This document shows positions 11,190 to 23,577 of a DNA stretch of 64,000 nucleotides, in pieces (the stretch's first letter is position 1; every line of letters begins with the position of its first letter). This stretch comes from Massilia norwichensis. GTDB lineage: Bacteria > Pseudomonadota > Gammaproteobacteria > Burkholderiales > Burkholderiaceae_D. The notes under the pieces were generated by a model, which saw nothing but the letters and a program-made list of their open reading frames with translations, did not search any database and was not told the origin of the DNA. Position numbers and translations under genes: made by a program. Location of the stretch: assembly GCF_024753245.1 (NCBI RefSeq), contig NZ_JANUGX010000008.1, positions 1-64,000 of the forward strand. The letters are read 5' to 3'.

Positions 11190-11738
11190 ATGAAAAAGCA
11201 TCTCGCCGCCGTCGCTTCCGCCTTCGCTTTCAGCCTGGTGCCGATGTTTGCGTATGCAGCGCCGGTGGTCGATCCGGCTGCCATCGAGGCCAGCCGGCAG
11301 CTGATGGAGGTGATGAAGTATCGCGAGCTGGTGATCATGTCCTTGCAGCAGGCAGAGAAACAATTGCCTGCGCAAATGAAATCCGTGATGACCGGAATGG
11401 TCGAGAACGATACGACGATGAGCGCCGAGCAGAAAAAGGCCGCGCTGGCGAAAGTCGATGCGTCGACCCCGGCGATCGCCAAGCAGGCGCATGCACTGTA
11501 TGCCGACCCGAGCCTGGTCGACGACATCGTTTCGGAAACCCTGCCCCTGTATGCCCGGACCTACACGGTGGATGAGCTCAAGCAGATGGTCGTCCTGTAT
11601 CGTTCGCCTCTGGGTCAGAAGATGCTGGCCACGATGCCGCAGTTGTTGGCCGAATGCGCCGAGATTTCCAACCGCGTCATGATGCCGCGGATCCAGAAAA
11701 CGATGTCGCAGCTGGTGCTGACCCTGAGCAGTAACTGA
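11190..11738 (+). CDS. DUF2059 exported protein
   Basis: 182 aa. Signal peptide residues 1-24 (ends AYA-APV), then an all-helical DUF2059-type domain with the characteristic C-terminal pattern YTVDELKQMVVLYRSPLGQKM. Predicted periplasmic; function unknown. It sits between gyrA and serC, a position where this family is often found in Burkholderiales. GAGGAACC precedes the ATG. The 12-base gap to serC suggests cotranscription. Confidence 0.85.
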   Translation: MKKHLAAVASAFAFSLVPMFAYAAPVVDPAAIEASRQLMEVMKYRELVIMSLQQAEKQLPAQMKSVMTGMVENDTTMSAEQKKAALAKVDASTPAIAKQAHALYADPSLVDDIVSETLPLYARTYTVDELKQMVVLYRSPLGQKMLATMPQLLAECAEISNRVMMPRIQKTMSQLVLTLSSN

Positions 11739-11750
11739 GAGGTGCGACCA

Positions 11751-12851
11751 GTGACCCAGGTATTCAATTTTTCCGCCGGCCCGGCCGTCCTCCCGAAAGA
11801 AGTCCTGCAGCAGGCCGCCAGCGAGATGCTCGACTGGCACGGCAGCGGCATGTCCGTGATGGAGATGAGCCATCGCGGCCCCGAATTCATCTCGATCTAC
11901 CAGCAGGCCGAAGCCGACCTGCGCGAACTGCTGAACGTCCCCGCCAACTATAAAATCCTGTTCATGCAGGGTGGGGGACTGGGGCAAAATTCGCTGGTCC
12001 CGCTGAACCTGGCGGGCCGCAAGGCTCAACCGGCCACCATCGACTTCGTGCAGACCGGTTCCTGGTCCAGCAAGTCGATCAAGGAAGCGGCGCGTTATGC
12101 GAAGGTGAACGTGGCGGCCTCCGGCGAAGCGGGCGGCTTCACTACCGTGCCGCCGCAGGAATCCTGGCGCCTCAGCGACGATGCCGCCTACCTGCACGTC
12201 TGCACCAACGAAACCATCGACGGCGTCGAATTCAATTTCGTGCCGACCGTGCAAGGCGCTCATGGGCGTGATGTGCCGCTGGTGGCCGACATGTCCTCGC
12301 ACATCCTGTCGCGCGTGATCGACGTCTCGAAGTACGGCGTGATCTTCGCCGGCGCCCAGAAGAACATCGGTCCGGCCGGCCTGACCCTGCTAATCGTGCG
12401 CGAAGACCTGCTGGACTGCGCGCTGCCGATCTGCCCGGGCGTCTTCAATTGGCGCGCGGTGGCCGATGCCGACTCCATGCTGAACACACCGCCGACCTAC
12501 GCAATTTACATTGCCGGCCTGGTGTTCGCCCACCTGAAGCGGCTGGGCGGCGTGGCGGCGATGGAGCAGCGCAATATCGAAAAAGCGCGCCTGCTGTATG
12601 CCGCGCTGGACGCCGACGATTTCTACCGGAATCGCGTGGCGCCGGAATGCCGTTCGCGCATGAACATACCGTTCTACCTGCGCGACGAATCCCTGAACGA
12701 CCAATTCCTGGCCGGCGCCAAGGCGCGCGGGCTGCTGCAACTGAAGGGCCACAAGTCCGTCGGCGGTATGCGGGCATCGATCTATAACGCGATGCCGATC
12801 GAGGGCGTGCAAGCCCTGGTCGATTATTTGAACGAGTTTGCCGGGCGCTAA
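11751..12851 (+). CDS. serC: Phosphoserine aminotransferase
   Basis: 366 aa. PLP enzyme making 3-phosphoserine (and 4-phosphohydroxythreonine for PLP synthesis). [11 protein letters not shown] at the N-terminus and the PLP-lysine segment [12 protein letters not shown] are diagnostic. I start at GTG 11751 because GAGAGG lies at the right distance and [11 protein letters not shown] is the family's normal N-terminus. The in-frame GTG at 11742 overlaps that ribosome-binding site and would add three residues. First gene of the serC-pheA-hisC-tyrA-aroA supraoperon. Confidence 0.97.
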   Translation: MTQVFNFSAGPAVLPKEVLQQAASEMLDWHGSGMSVMEMSHRGPEFISIYQQAEADLRELLNVPANYKILFMQGGGLGQNSLVPLNLAGRKAQPATIDFVQTGSWSSKSIKEAARYAKVNVAASGEAGGFTTVPPQESWRLSDDAAYLHVCTNETIDGVEFNFVPTVQGAHGRDVPLVADMSSHILSRVIDVSKYGVIFAGAQKNIGPAGLTLLIVREDLLDCALPICPGVFNWRAVADADSMLNTPPTYAIYIAGLVFAHLKRLGGVAAMEQRNIEKARLLYAALDADDFYRNRVAPECRSRMNIPFYLRDESLNDQFLAGAKARGLLQLKGHKSVGGMRASIYNAMPIEGVQALVDYLNEFAGR

Positions 12852-12853
12852 CC

Positions 12854-12940
12854 CGTCGTTCCCGCGCAGGCGGGAACCCAGGTTTGTCAAGCAGTCGAGA
12901 TGCTGGCAGCACTTGGATTCCCGCCTTCGCGGGAATGACG
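12854..12940. repeat. REP-like repeat (CGTCATTCCCGC family), copy 1
   Basis: Two oppositely oriented GC-rich hairpins: CGTCGTTCCCGCGCAGGCGG at the left and its partner ending CGCGGGAATGACG at the right, separated by about 40 bases. Similar double units lie at 20527-20603 and 60917-61035, and a single unit at 40973-41012. It fills the serC-pheA gap. Confidence 0.85.
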
Positions 12941-12974
12941 TCCGTAAGGCCGCGAACATAATCATGAGCAAACA

Positions 12975-14045
12975 ATGACAGACAAACTCCAACCCCTGCG
13001 CGAACAGATCGATGCGATCGACGCGCAAATCCTCGAACTTCTGAGCCGCCGCGGTAAAGTGGCGCAGGAAGTCGGCCACGTGAAGGCTGAGACCAACGCG
13101 CCGGTGTTCCGCCCCGAGCGCGAAGCGCAAGTCCTGCGCAAGGTCGCCGACAACAATCCCGGTCCGCTGAAGGACCAGGACGTGCAGACCATCTTCCGCG
13201 AGATCATGTCGTCCTGCCGCGCGCTGGAAAAGCGCGTCACGGTCGCCTTCCTCGGCCCCACCGGCACCTTCAGCGAGCAGGCCGTGTTCCAGCATTTCGG
13301 CAGCGCCGTCGAAGGCTTGCCCTGCGTCTCGATCGACGAAGTGTTCCGCGCCACCGAGGCCGGCACCGCCGACTACGGCGTGGTCCCGGTCGAGAACTCG
13401 TCCGAAGGCGCGATCAACCGCACCCTCGACCTGATGCTGGCCACCACCGCCATCATCAGCGGCGAAGTCTCGATCCCGGTCCACCATAGCCTGATGAGCA
13501 GCACCGGCAGCATGGAAGGCGTGAAGGTCGTGTGCGCGCATTCGCAGGCGCTGGCCCAGTGCCAGGCCTGGCTCAACCTGCATCACCCGAACATCGAGCG
13601 CCGCGCCGTCGCCTCGAATGCCGAGGCGGCGGTGATGGCCAGCCAGGACCCGAGCGTGGCCGCGATCGCCAGCGAGATGGCGGGCGAGCAGTACAAGCTG
13701 GGCGTGGTGCAGGCCCACATCCAGGACGATCCGCACAACCGCACGCGCTTTGCCGTGATCGGCCGCCAGGCTGCCGGTCCGTCGGGCCAGGACCGCACCT
13801 CGCTGGTGCTGGCGGTGCCGAACAAGGCCGGTGCCGTCTACAATCTGCTGGCGCCGCTGGCCAGCCACGGCGTGTCGATGACGCGCTTCGAATCGCGCCC
13901 GGCCCGTATCGGCACCTGGGAATACTATTTCTATGTCGACGTCGAAGGCCACCTGCAGGATGCGCCGGTTGCGCGCGCCCTCGACGAGCTGAAAACCAAC
14001 GCCGCCTTTTTCAAGGTCCTCGGTTCCTACCCGGTTGGTTTGTAG
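12975..14045 (+). CDS. pheA: Bifunctional chorismate mutase / prephenate dehydratase
   Basis: 356 aa. Converts chorismate to prephenate and then phenylpyruvate. AroQ-type mutase domain at residues 1-90 (LREQIDAIDAQILELLSRR). Dehydratase domain from about 92 (VAFLGPTGTFSEQA, with VPVENSSEGAI). C-terminal ACT domain with the Phe-binding ESRP motif (FESRPARIGTWEYYFYVDVE), implying feedback control by phenylalanine. Length is typical. Followed by hisC after 162 bases. Confidence 0.98.
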   Translation: MTDKLQPLREQIDAIDAQILELLSRRGKVAQEVGHVKAETNAPVFRPEREAQVLRKVADNNPGPLKDQDVQTIFREIMSSCRALEKRVTVAFLGPTGTFSEQAVFQHFGSAVEGLPCVSIDEVFRATEAGTADYGVVPVENSSEGAINRTLDLMLATTAIISGEVSIPVHHSLMSSTGSMEGVKVVCAHSQALAQCQAWLNLHHPNIERRAVASNAEAAVMASQDPSVAAIASEMAGEQYKLGVVQAHIQDDPHNRTRFAVIGRQAAGPSGQDRTSLVLAVPNKAGAVYNLLAPLASHGVSMTRFESRPARIGTWEYYFYVDVEGHLQDAPVARALDELKTNAAFFKVLGSYPVGL

Positions 14046-14207
14046 TGGAACCTCGAATAACCTACTGCGCGGGCACATTTCCGGCCTGCGATGCTCGCCG
14101 TACCGGATGTACGGCTGCGCTTCTCGGCCAGAACTGAGCCCTGCTCGCTACGGTTCTTCGAGGCCCTGTTAAGCTAACTAATTACAGAATTAACTCAGAG
14201 AGAAATC

Positions 14208-15311
14208 ATGTCGCAATTCGGTCCCGATTACGTCCGCGCCATCGCCCCTTACCAGGCCGGCAAACCCATCTCCGAAGTCGCCCGCGAGTTCGGCCTGGAT
14301 GAAGCCAATATCGTCAAGCTGGCATCCAACGAGAACCCCTTCGGCGTGCCGGAATCGGCCAGGCAGGCGATGGTGCAGGCCGCCGCCGAGCTGGGTCGCT
14401 ATCCGGACGCCAACGGCTTCGAGCTGAAGGCCGCGCTGTCCCAGCGCTACGACGTGCCGGCCGACTGGATCACCCTCGGCAACGGCTCCAACGACATCCT
14501 CGAGATCGCCGCCCACGCCTTCGTGCAGAAGGGCCAGTCGGTGATGTATGCGCAGTATTCGTTCGCGGTGTACGCGCTGGCCGCCCAGGGCGTCGGCGCA
14601 CGCGGCATCGTGGTGCCGGCCAGGGACTATGGCCACGACCTCGACGCCATGGCCGCCGCCATCGAAGACGACACCCGCCTGATCTACATCGCCAATCCGA
14701 ACAACCCGACCGGTACCTTCATTTCGGCGCCCGAGATCGAAGCCTTCCTGGCCAAGGTGCCGCCAAGCGTGGTGGTGGTGCTGGACGAGGCCTACAACGA
14801 ATACCTGGAGCAGAAGGACCAGTTCGAGTCGACCCAGTGGGTGCGCAAGTTCCCCAACCTGATCGTCTCGCGCACCTTCTCGAAGGCCTATGGCTTGGCC
14901 GGCCTGCGCGTCGGCTTCGCGATCGCCCAGCCGGCGGTGACGGACCTGATGAATCGCATTCGCCAGCCGTTCAACGTCAACTCGCTGGCCCAGGCCGCCG
15001 CCATCGCCGCGCTGAACGACAAGGACTTCCTGCAGAAGGGCTTCGAGAACAACCGCGCCGGCTACCGGCAACTGACCGCCGCCTTCGATGAACTGAAGCT
15101 CGAGTACGTGCCTTCGCATGGCAACTTCGTGCTGGTGAGGGTTGGCGACGATGACGGTGCCGGCGCGCGCGTGAACATCGCCTTGCTGAAGCAGGGCGTG
15201 ATCGTGCGCCCGGTCGGTGCCTACGGCCTGCCGCAGTGGCTGCGCATCTCGATCGGCCTGCCGGAAGAGAACGCGCGTTTCATTGAAGCGCTGAAGCAGG
15301 CGCTCGGCTGA
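14208..15311 (+). CDS. hisC: Histidinol-phosphate aminotransferase
   Basis: 367 aa. PLP-dependent class I/II aminotransferase. The PLP lysine is in [17 protein letters not shown], with the conserved NPNNPTGT and [13 protein letters not shown]. Located between pheA and tyrA, where HisC-type enzymes in betaproteobacteria probably also transaminate aromatic keto acids. That dual role is inference from context. The stop codon overlaps the tyrA start (15309-15313), so the genes are translationally coupled. GAGAGAAATC precedes the ATG. Confidence 0.95.
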   Translation: MSQFGPDYVRAIAPYQAGKPISEVAREFGLDEANIVKLASNENPFGVPESARQAMVQAAAELGRYPDANGFELKAALSQRYDVPADWITLGNGSNDILEIAAHAFVQKGQSVMYAQYSFAVYALAAQGVGARGIVVPARDYGHDLDAMAAAIEDDTRLIYIANPNNPTGTFISAPEIEAFLAKVPPSVVVVLDEAYNEYLEQKDQFESTQWVRKFPNLIVSRTFSKAYGLAGLRVGFAIAQPAVTDLMNRIRQPFNVNSLAQAAAIAALNDKDFLQKGFENNRAGYRQLTAAFDELKLEYVPSHGNFVLVRVGDDDGAGARVNIALLKQGVIVRPVGAYGLPQWLRISIGLPEENARFIEALKQALG

Positions 15312-16231
15312 TGGCGGGCCCGGTCGCGTTCGACAAGCTTGTCGTCGTCGGCGTCGGCCTGATCGGCGGGTCGTTTGCGCTGGGCTTGAAGGCGGCCGGC
15401 GCGGTCGGCACCGTGGTCGGGCTCGAACGCTCGGGCGAGGCGCTGGCGCGCGCGCTCGAACTGGGCATCGTCGACCAGGCCTGCACCCTGCCTGCGCAGG
15501 CGCTGCGCGGCGCCGACCTGGTGCTGATCGCGGCCCCGGTCGCGCAGACCCCGGCCATCCTGCGCGATCTGCTGCCCTGGCTGGAGCCGGACACCATCGT
15601 CACCGATGCCGGCAGCACCAAGTCGGACGTGGTCGCCAACGCCCGCGCCGTGCTCGGCGAGCGCATTCGCCAGTTCGTCCCGGGCCACCCGATCGCCGGG
15701 CGCGAGTCGAACGGTCCGGACGCGGCCATCCCCGACCTCTACCGCGGCAAGAAGACCGTGCTCACGCCGCTGCCGGAAAATTTGGCGGCCGACGTCGAGC
15801 GCGTCGCCGCGGCCTGGCGCCTGTGCGGCGCCATCATCCACACCCTCACGCCGGGCGAGCACGACAAGGTATTCGCCGCGGTCAGCCATTTACCGCACCT
15901 GCTGGCGTATGCGCTGGTCGACGACATCGCCAACAAGGCGCATGCCGATCTGCTGTTCCAGTACGCCGCCAGCGGCTTTCGCGACTTCACGCGCATCGCC
16001 GGCTCGTCGCCGGAAATGTGGCGCGACATCAGCCTGGCGAACCGCGACGCGCTGCTCGGCGAGCTGGATGCCTATCTGGCACAATTAAACGGCTTGCGTG
16101 CGCGCCTGGCCGCCGCCGACGGCGCCGCACTGGAGTCCGTCTACGGCAACGCCCAGCGTGCGCGGCGCGCCTGGATCGAAGCGATCGAGGCCGCCGAAAA
16201 ACCGCCTGCCCAGGAATCAGGAACAGAATGA
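15311..16231 (+). CDS. tyrA: Prephenate dehydrogenase
   Basis: 306 aa. Oxidative decarboxylation of prephenate to 4-hydroxyphenylpyruvate. N-terminal NAD(P)-binding Rossmann fold [15 protein letters not shown], then the catalytic-site segment [12 protein letters not shown], and a helical dimerisation domain. No ACT or chorismate mutase domain, so it is the monofunctional type. It overlaps hisC by one base and aroA by four (ATGA). Confidence 0.95.
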   Translation: MAGPVAFDKLVVVGVGLIGGSFALGLKAAGAVGTVVGLERSGEALARALELGIVDQACTLPAQALRGADLVLIAAPVAQTPAILRDLLPWLEPDTIVTDAGSTKSDVVANARAVLGERIRQFVPGHPIAGRESNGPDAAIPDLYRGKKTVLTPLPENLAADVERVAAAWRLCGAIIHTLTPGEHDKVFAAVSHLPHLLAYALVDDIANKAHADLLFQYAASGFRDFTRIAGSSPEMWRDISLANRDALLGELDAYLAQLNGLRARLAAADGAALESVYGNAQRARRAWIEAIEAAEKPPAQESGTE

Positions 16232-17571
16232 GTCAAGCTAAACCTCAGTTAAAACATTTTCCGGAACACATCGACCTCGAACCCGTGATGCACGTGGAAG
16301 GCAGCGTACGCCTGCCGGGCTCGAAGAGCATCTCCAACCGCACGCTGCTGCTGGCCGCGCTCAGCGAGGGCACGACCACCATCCACGACCTGCTGGCCTC
16401 GGACGATACCCTGGTCATGCTGGGCGCGCTGCAAAAGCTCGGCATCCGCTGGGAGCAGCTCGACGAGCGCACCCACGTCGTGCACGGCGCGGGCGGGGCG
16501 CTGCCCATCCATGAGGCCGACCTCTTCATGGGCAATGCCGGCACCGCGATCCGTCCGTTGACGGCGGCCCTGGCCGTGATCGGCGGCGACTACACGCTGC
16601 ATGGCGTGCAGCGCATGCACGAACGCCCGATCGGCGATCTGGTCGATGCCCTGAACGCGGTCGGCGCTCAGATCGACTACACCGGCACGCCCGGCTACCC
16701 GCCGCTGCGCATCCGCCGCGGCCACATCGTTGCCTCCCGCATGTCGGTGCGCGGCAACGTGTCGAGCCAGTTCCTGACCGCGCTCCTGATGGCGGCGCCG
16801 CTGATGGCGAAAGACCATCCGGTGACGATCGAGGTGGAAGGGGAGTTGATCTCCAAGCCCTACATCGAGATCACGCTGAACCTGATGCGCCGCTTCGGCG
16901 TGACGGTCGAGCAGGACGGCTGGTCTGCCTTCACGGTGCAGCCGGGCCAGCGCTACCGTACGCCCGGCAGCATCCACGTGGAGGGCGACGCCTCTTCGGC
17001 CTCCTACTTCCTGGCGGCCGGCGCGATCGCCGGCGGGCCGGTGCGGGTCGAGGGTGTGGGCCGCGACAGCATCCAGGGCGACGTGCGCTTTGCGGACGCA
17101 CTCGAGCAGATGGGCGTGACCATCACGCGCGGCGACACCTGGATCGAAGCGCGCTCGAACGGCGTGTTGAAAGCGATCGACGCCGACTTCAACCACATTC
17201 CCGACGCCGCCATGACCATCGCCGTGGCCGCGCTGTATGCCGACGGCACCAGCACGCTGCGCAACATTGCCAGCTGGCGCGTGAAGGAAACCGACCGCCT
17301 GGCCGCCATGGCGACCGAGCTGCGCAAGGTCGGCGCGACCGTGGAGGAGGGCGCGGATTACCTGCGCGTGACGCCGCCCGCCGAACTTCAGCCGGCCACC
17401 ATCGACACCTACGACGACCACCGGATGGCGATGTGCTTCTCGCTGGCCTCGCTGGACGGCAAGGCGCGCCGCGGCAACGCCATGCGGATCAACGATCCGA
17501 AATGCGTGGCCAAGACTTTCCCGGATTATTTCGAAACGTTTGCCGGGATCGCCAAAACCGATCTATTCTGA
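16228..17571 (+). CDS. aroA: 3-phosphoshikimate 1-carboxyvinyltransferase (EPSP synthase)
   Basis: 447 aa. Sixth step of the shikimate pathway. [20 protein letters not shown] carries the S3P-binding lysine; [26 protein letters not shown] and DDHRMAM are the other signatures. The phosphoenolpyruvate-loop GNAGTA matches class I (glyphosate-sensitive) enzymes. ATG 16228 is the only start giving the correct N-terminus; a frame open upstream runs antiparallel to nothing real and overlaps tyrA. Coupled to tyrA through ATGA. Confidence 0.98.
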   Translation: MSQAKPQLKHFPEHIDLEPVMHVEGSVRLPGSKSISNRTLLLAALSEGTTTIHDLLASDDTLVMLGALQKLGIRWEQLDERTHVVHGAGGALPIHEADLFMGNAGTAIRPLTAALAVIGGDYTLHGVQRMHERPIGDLVDALNAVGAQIDYTGTPGYPPLRIRRGHIVASRMSVRGNVSSQFLTALLMAAPLMAKDHPVTIEVEGELISKPYIEITLNLMRRFGVTVEQDGWSAFTVQPGQRYRTPGSIHVEGDASSASYFLAAGAIAGGPVRVEGVGRDSIQGDVRFADALEQMGVTITRGDTWIEARSNGVLKAIDADFNHIPDAAMTIAVAALYADGTSTLRNIASWRVKETDRLAAMATELRKVGATVEEGADYLRVTPPAELQPATIDTYDDHRMAMCFSLASLDGKARRGNAMRINDPKCVAKTFPDYFETFAGIAKTDLF

Positions 17572-17590
17572 CGGTTTCGTATCAATCAAC

Positions 17591-17645
17591 GCGTGGGCAC
17601 GGGGTGTCCACCCTACGTTTCGGTGGGGTGGCATCCCGTGCCCTC
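17591..17645. repeat. GTGGGCACGG palindromic repeat between aroA and cmk
   Basis: Inverted repeat GTGGGCACGGGGTGTCCACC...GGTGGGGTGGCATCCCGTGCCC. Related in sequence to the GTAGGGTGGGCACG element at 25083-25159. It shows that the frame open upstream of cmk is not coding. Confidence 0.65.
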
Positions 17646-17670
17646 GCACGATCTATCGCATCACACATCA

Positions 17671-18333
17671 ATGCCCAATTCAACTATCCCTGTCATCACC
17701 ATCGACGGTCCGACCGCGTCCGGCAAGGGCACGGTGGCCCATCGCGTCGCCGATCACCTCGGCTTTCACCTGCTGGATTCCGGCGCCCTGTACCGCCTGA
17801 CCGCGTTGTCGGCGCTGCGCCGCGGCACGAATCTGACGGACGAGCATGCCGTCGCCAAGGTGGCCGAGCACCTGCCGGCGCGCTTCAACGGCGGCCACAT
17901 CTACCTGGGCACCGAAGATGTCAGCCATGCCATCCGCGCCGAGGAAGTCGGCAACATGGCCTCGAAAATCGCCGCGCTGCCGAGCGTGCGCCAGGCCTTG
18001 TTTGCCCTGCAACTGGGCTTTCGCGAGACGCCCGGCCTGGTGGCCGACGGGCGTGACATGGGCACCGTGATCTTTCCTGGTGCGAAATGCAAGGTGTTCC
18101 TGACCGCAAGTGTTGAGGCACGTGCGCAACGCCGGTATAAGCAATTGATTGACAAAGGATTTTCTGCTAATATGGACGATCTGCTGGAAGATTTGCAGTC
18201 CCGCGATGCGCGCGATACCCAGCGCGCCGTGGCACCGCTGGTCCCGGCAGAGGGTGCGCATATCCTCGATACCTCGAATATGTCCGTCGATGAGGCGGTC
18301 GCCAGGGTGCTCGACTGGTACGCGCACAGCTAG
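17671..18333 (+). CDS. cmk: Cytidylate kinase
   Basis: 220 aa. Phosphorylates CMP and dCMP. P-loop [12 protein letters not shown] at residues 9-20, substrate segment [15 protein letters not shown]-type [11 protein letters not shown] and [13 protein letters not shown] near the C-terminus. ATG 17671 ([13 protein letters not shown]) puts the P-loop at the family-typical position; an upstream in-frame ATG would translate the palindromic repeat. Directly upstream of rpsA as in most proteobacteria. Confidence 0.96.
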   Translation: MPNSTIPVITIDGPTASGKGTVAHRVADHLGFHLLDSGALYRLTALSALRRGTNLTDEHAVAKVAEHLPARFNGGHIYLGTEDVSHAIRAEEVGNMASKIAALPSVRQALFALQLGFRETPGLVADGRDMGTVIFPGAKCKVFLTASVEARAQRRYKQLIDKGFSANMDDLLEDLQSRDARDTQRAVAPLVPAEGAHILDTSNMSVDEAVARVLDWYAHS

Positions 18334-18422
18334 TGGTGCCCGGGCGTGTGCCCGGGTGTGTTTCAACCTGACCCAGTTCAGAAGGCATATCGCCGTTCTG
18401 CTGGCTAACCTTTCAAAAACTC

Positions 18423-20129
<1,707 letters not shown>

Positions 20130-20147
20130 TAACCTGGAAAAGCGCAG

Positions 20148-20453
20148 ATGACCAAGTCCGAGCTGATCAACCGCCTGGCCGAGCGTTACTCTCAGCTGGT
20201 GGCCAAAGATGCGGAATACGCTGTCAAGACCATCCTCGATGCGATGACCAACGCCCTGGCGACCGGCCAGCGCATCGAGATCCGCGGTTTCGGCAGCTTC
20301 GCGCTGAACAGCCGACCGCCCCGCATCGGACGCAATCCGAAGTCCGGCGACAAGGTGATGGTGCCCGAAAAGCGGGTGCCCCACTTCAAGCCGGGCAAGC
20401 AGTTGCGTGAGCGGGTCGACGCGATGGTCGGGCAACCGATCATCGAAGACTGA
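20148..20453 (+). CDS. ihfB: Integration host factor subunit beta
   Basis: 101 aa HU/IHF-family DNA-bending protein, partner of IhfA (not in window). [14 protein letters not shown] start, [25 protein letters not shown] arm region and the minor-groove prolines are all present (signature within residues 46-65). It follows rpsA by 18 bases, the classic rpsA-ihfB pair, and ends with a strong terminator. Confidence 0.97.
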   Translation: MTKSELINRLAERYSQLVAKDAEYAVKTILDAMTNALATGQRIEIRGFGSFALNSRPPRIGRNPKSGDKVMVPEKRVPHFKPGKQLRERVDAMVGQPIIED

Positions 20454-20476
20454 GTCGTCTGCCGTCCGGCAGGCAG

Positions 20477-20509
20477 AAACGGCGTCTCTTCGGAGATGCC
20501 GTTTTTTTT
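20477..20509 (+). terminator. rpsA-ihfB terminator
   Basis: AAACGGCGTCTC-TTCG-GAGATGCCGTTT with one internal mismatch, followed by a T-run to 20509. UUCG tetraloop. Confidence 0.92.
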
Positions 20510-20526
20510 CGCCTGCGGCTTCAATA

Positions 20527-20603
20527 CGTCATTCCCGCGCAGGCGGGAATCCAAGTTTGGCGATATGCCACGAACTTGGGTCCCCGCCTTCGCGGGGACG
20601 ACG
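20527..20603. repeat. REP-like repeat (CGTCATTCCCGC family), copy 2
   Basis: Double unit: CGTCATTCCCGCGCAGGCGG at the left, TCCCCGCCTTCGCGGGGACG with ACG at the right. Same architecture as copies at 12854 and 60917. Confidence 0.85.
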
Positions 20604-20683
20604 GCTTTGGCCGTCGTTTTGAAAACTCCTCCCAAATATGCGACACTTCGCCTTTGACGTGTTTCCTGACAGGACCTAATGAG

Positions 20684-20986
20684 ATGAAGATCGTTTCCGC
20701 CATCCTCGGATGCATCCTGTTCGTCCTCTTTTTCGGCTTCGCCCTCAAGAACACCGACCAGGTGGACCTGCATTTTTTCCTCGGTTATGAATTGCGCGGC
20801 CCGCTGGTGCTGATGCTGTTAGCCTTCTTCATCGCCGGCGCCTTCCTCGGCATCCTGGCCGTGACGCCGACCGTGTTCCGTCACCGCCGCGAAAGCTCCC
20901 AGCACAAGAACACCATCCAGGCCCTGCAGAGCGCCGCCGGTACCGCTGCCAGCGCCCCGCAACCCGACAGCGTCACGCCCCGCTAA
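20684..20986 (+). CDS. lapA: LapA-domain inner-membrane protein (DUF1049)
   Basis: 100 aa. Two transmembrane helices (about residues 3-23 and 41-64) with the LapA pattern FALKNTDQVDLHFFLGYELRGPLVLMLLAFF. LapA partners LapB in LPS assembly and LpxC turnover in E. coli. The short cytosolic C-terminus is Ser/Ala-rich. The start follows AATGAG and is fixed by the hydrophobic N-terminus. lapB starts 27 bases later. Confidence 0.88.
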   Translation: MKIVSAILGCILFVLFFGFALKNTDQVDLHFFLGYELRGPLVLMLLAFFIAGAFLGILAVTPTVFRHRRESSQHKNTIQALQSAAGTAASAPQPDSVTPR

Positions 20987-21012
20987 GCTGTCTCTAACAG
21001 AACAAGAATCAC

Positions 21013-22188
21013 ATGGAATTTGAAATCTGGTGGCTGCTCGGCATCCCCGTCTTTTTTGCCCTCGGCTGGATCGCCGCCCGCGTCGACATCAAGCAGCTCG
21101 TCTCCGAATCGCGCAGTCTGCCGCGCGGCTACTTCAAGGGCCTGAACTTCCTTCTCAACGAGCAGCCCGACAAGGCGATCGACGCCTTCATCGAGATCGT
21201 CAAGCTCGATCCTGAAACGGCCGAGATGCACTTTGCGCTCGGCAACCTGTTCCGCCGCCGCGGCGAGACCGAGCGCGCCATCCGCGTCCACCAGAACCTG
21301 CTGTCGCGCCCGGACCTGCCGATCGAGCAGCAGGTGCACGCCCAGTACGAACTCGGCATGGACTACCTGAAGGCCGGCCTGCTGGACCGCGCCGAGGAAA
21401 CCTTCAATTTGCTGGTCGACACGCAGTATGGCGTGCAGGCCCGCCGCGCACTGCTGGAGATCTTCCAGCGCGAAAAGGAATGGCGCCGCGCGATCGCCGC
21501 CGCGGAAGGCCTGCAGGAATCCGGCGCCGGCGCCCAGCACAAGGAAATCGCCCAGTTCTATTGCGAGCTGGCCCAGGATGCGCTGGTCCACATGCAGCCG
21601 GCCGACGCCATGCAATTGCTCGATAAAGCCCTGCAGGCCGACCGCAAGAGCGTGCGCGCGACCATGCTGTACGGCGATGCCCAGACCGCCCAGGGCGACA
21701 TCGAAGGCGCGCTGAAGACCTGGCGCCGCGTCGAGCAGCAGAGCGTGCCGCACGTGGCCCTGGTCGCTGCCCGCCTGATGGACGGCTACCGCAAGGTCGG
21801 CCGGGCGCAGGAAGGCGTCAACCTGCTGCGTTCCTATCTCGCGGAAGCATCGTCCATTGATCTGATCGAGGTCGTGTTCAAGGCTGTGATCGAACTGAAC
21901 GGCGTCGACGCTGCCAAACAACTGGTGGTCGAAGAACTGCGCCGCAACCCGACCCTGCTGGGCCTGGACAAGCTGCTCGAAGCGCGCCTGATGGATGCGC
22001 CGGCGAATGTCTGGGAAGAATTGTCGATGGTGAAGAACCTGGTCCACGGCTATACGCAGAAGCTGGCGCGCTACCAGTGCAGCCACTGCGGTTTCAAGGC
22101 GCGCCAGTACTACTGGCAATGCCCGGGTTGCAGCAAGTGGGAAACCTACCCGCCGCGCCGCACCGAAGAACTGAATGTCATGAATTGA
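21013..22188 (+). CDS. lapB: Lipopolysaccharide assembly protein LapB (YciM)
   Basis: 391 aa. N-terminal membrane anchor (MEFEIWWLLGIPVFFALGW), tandem TPR repeats from about residue 45 to 340, and a C-terminal rubredoxin-like metal site (CSHCGFKARQYYWQCPGC). This matches LapB, which controls LpxC stability through FtsH and so balances LPS with phospholipid. Neighbours lapA, ugd and hldA form an LPS-related cluster. Confidence 0.95.
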   Translation: MEFEIWWLLGIPVFFALGWIAARVDIKQLVSESRSLPRGYFKGLNFLLNEQPDKAIDAFIEIVKLDPETAEMHFALGNLFRRRGETERAIRVHQNLLSRPDLPIEQQVHAQYELGMDYLKAGLLDRAEETFNLLVDTQYGVQARRALLEIFQREKEWRRAIAAAEGLQESGAGAQHKEIAQFYCELAQDALVHMQPADAMQLLDKALQADRKSVRATMLYGDAQTAQGDIEGALKTWRRVEQQSVPHVALVAARLMDGYRKVGRAQEGVNLLRSYLAEASSIDLIEVVFKAVIELNGVDAAKQLVVEELRRNPTLLGLDKLLEARLMDAPANVWEELSMVKNLVHGYTQKLARYQCSHCGFKARQYYWQCPGCSKWETYPPRRTEELNVMN

Positions 22189-22200
22189 TGAACTGAGAAA

Positions 22201-23568
22201 ATGAAGATTACGATTATCGGCACCGGCTACGTCGGTCTTGTTACCGGCGCCTGCCTGGCGGAACTGGGCAACGATGTGTTCTGCCTCGACGTCGACCAGC
22301 GCAAGATCGACCTGCTCAACAACGGCGGCATCCCCATCCACGAACCCGGCCTGGAAGAAGTCGTCGCGCGTAACCGCGCCGCCGGCCGCCTGCATTTCTC
22401 GACCGATGTCGCCGCCAGCGTGGCCCATGGCCAGCTGCAGTTCATCGCCGTCGGCACGCCGCCGGACGAAGACGGCTCCGCCGACCTGCAATACGTGCTG
22501 GCCGCCGCGCGCAGCATCGGCCGCCACATGGATGGCTTCAAGGTCATCGTCGACAAGTCGACCGTGCCGGTGGGCACCGCCGACCGCGTCGCCGCCGCGA
22601 TCCGCGAAGAGCTGGCCGCGCGTGGCGTGCAGCCGGAGTTCACCGTGGTGTCGAATCCGGAATTCCTGAAAGAGGGCGCCGCCGTCGAGGACTTCATGCG
22701 TCCGGACCGCATCGTCATCGGCCACGACGATACGCCGAGCGGCCAGCGCGCGCGCGAGCTCATGAAGCTGCTGTACGCGCCCTTCAACCGCAATCACGAG
22801 CGCACCTACTGGATGGACGTGCGCTCGGCCGAGTTCACGAAATATGCCGCCAACGCCATGCTGGCGACCCGCATCTCGTTCATGAACGAACTGGCCAACC
22901 TGGCCGACAAGGTTGGCGCCGACATCGAGGCGGTACGCCACGGCATCGGCTCCGACCCGCGCATCGGCCACAGCTTCCTGTACGCCGGCGCCGGCTATGG
23001 CGGTTCCTGCTTCCCCAAGGACGTGCAGGCGATCGAGCGCACCGCGCGCCAGTACAACCAGGACCTGCTGATCCTGAGCGCCGTGGAAGCCGTCAACGAG
23101 CGCCAGAAGCATGTGCTGGGCCGCAAGGTCGTGGCGCGCTTCGGCGAAGACCTGGCTGGCCGCCGTTTCGCGGTCTGGGGCCTGGCCTTCAAGCCGAACA
23201 CCGACGACATGCGCGAAGCGCCGTCGCGCGTGCTGCTGCAGGAGCTGATCGAACGCGGCGCCACCGTCGCCGTGCACGACCCGGTCGCGATGCATGAAGC
23301 GAAGCGGGTGCTGGCACTGGACCTGGGCGACGACAAGCTGGCGCGCATCGAGTTCAGCGAATCGCCGATGGACGCGCTGACGGGCGCCGAGGCACTGGTG
23401 ATCGTCACCGAATGGAAGGCCTTCCGCAGCCCGGACTTCGAGCAGATCAAGGCGCGCCTGAAGCAGCCGGTGATCATCGACGGCCGCAACCTGTACGAAC
23501 CGGCCCTGATGACCAGCCTGGGCATCGAATACCACGGCATCGGCCGTTCGGTCCTGACCAGCAAGTGA
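22201..23568 (+). CDS. ugd: UDP-glucose 6-dehydrogenase
   Basis: 455 aa. Oxidises UDP-glucose to UDP-glucuronate for exopolysaccharide or LPS sugars. NAD-binding [17 protein letters not shown] (residues 7-23), substrate-binding [13 protein letters not shown], and catalytic Cys in [15 protein letters not shown] are intact. Starts 12 bases after lapB and ends 9 bases before hldA, so likely one operon. Confidence 0.96.
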   Translation: MKITIIGTGYVGLVTGACLAELGNDVFCLDVDQRKIDLLNNGGIPIHEPGLEEVVARNRAAGRLHFSTDVAASVAHGQLQFIAVGTPPDEDGSADLQYVLAAARSIGRHMDGFKVIVDKSTVPVGTADRVAAAIREELAARGVQPEFTVVSNPEFLKEGAAVEDFMRPDRIVIGHDDTPSGQRARELMKLLYAPFNRNHERTYWMDVRSAEFTKYAANAMLATRISFMNELANLADKVGADIEAVRHGIGSDPRIGHSFLYAGAGYGGSCFPKDVQAIERTARQYNQDLLILSAVEAVNERQKHVLGRKVVARFGEDLAGRRFAVWGLAFKPNTDDMREAPSRVLLQELIERGATVAVHDPVAMHEAKRVLALDLGDDKLARIEFSESPMDALTGAEALVIVTEWKAFRSPDFEQIKARLKQPVIIDGRNLYEPALMTSLGIEYHGIGRSVLTSK

Positions 23569-23577
23569 GGGGAGACG

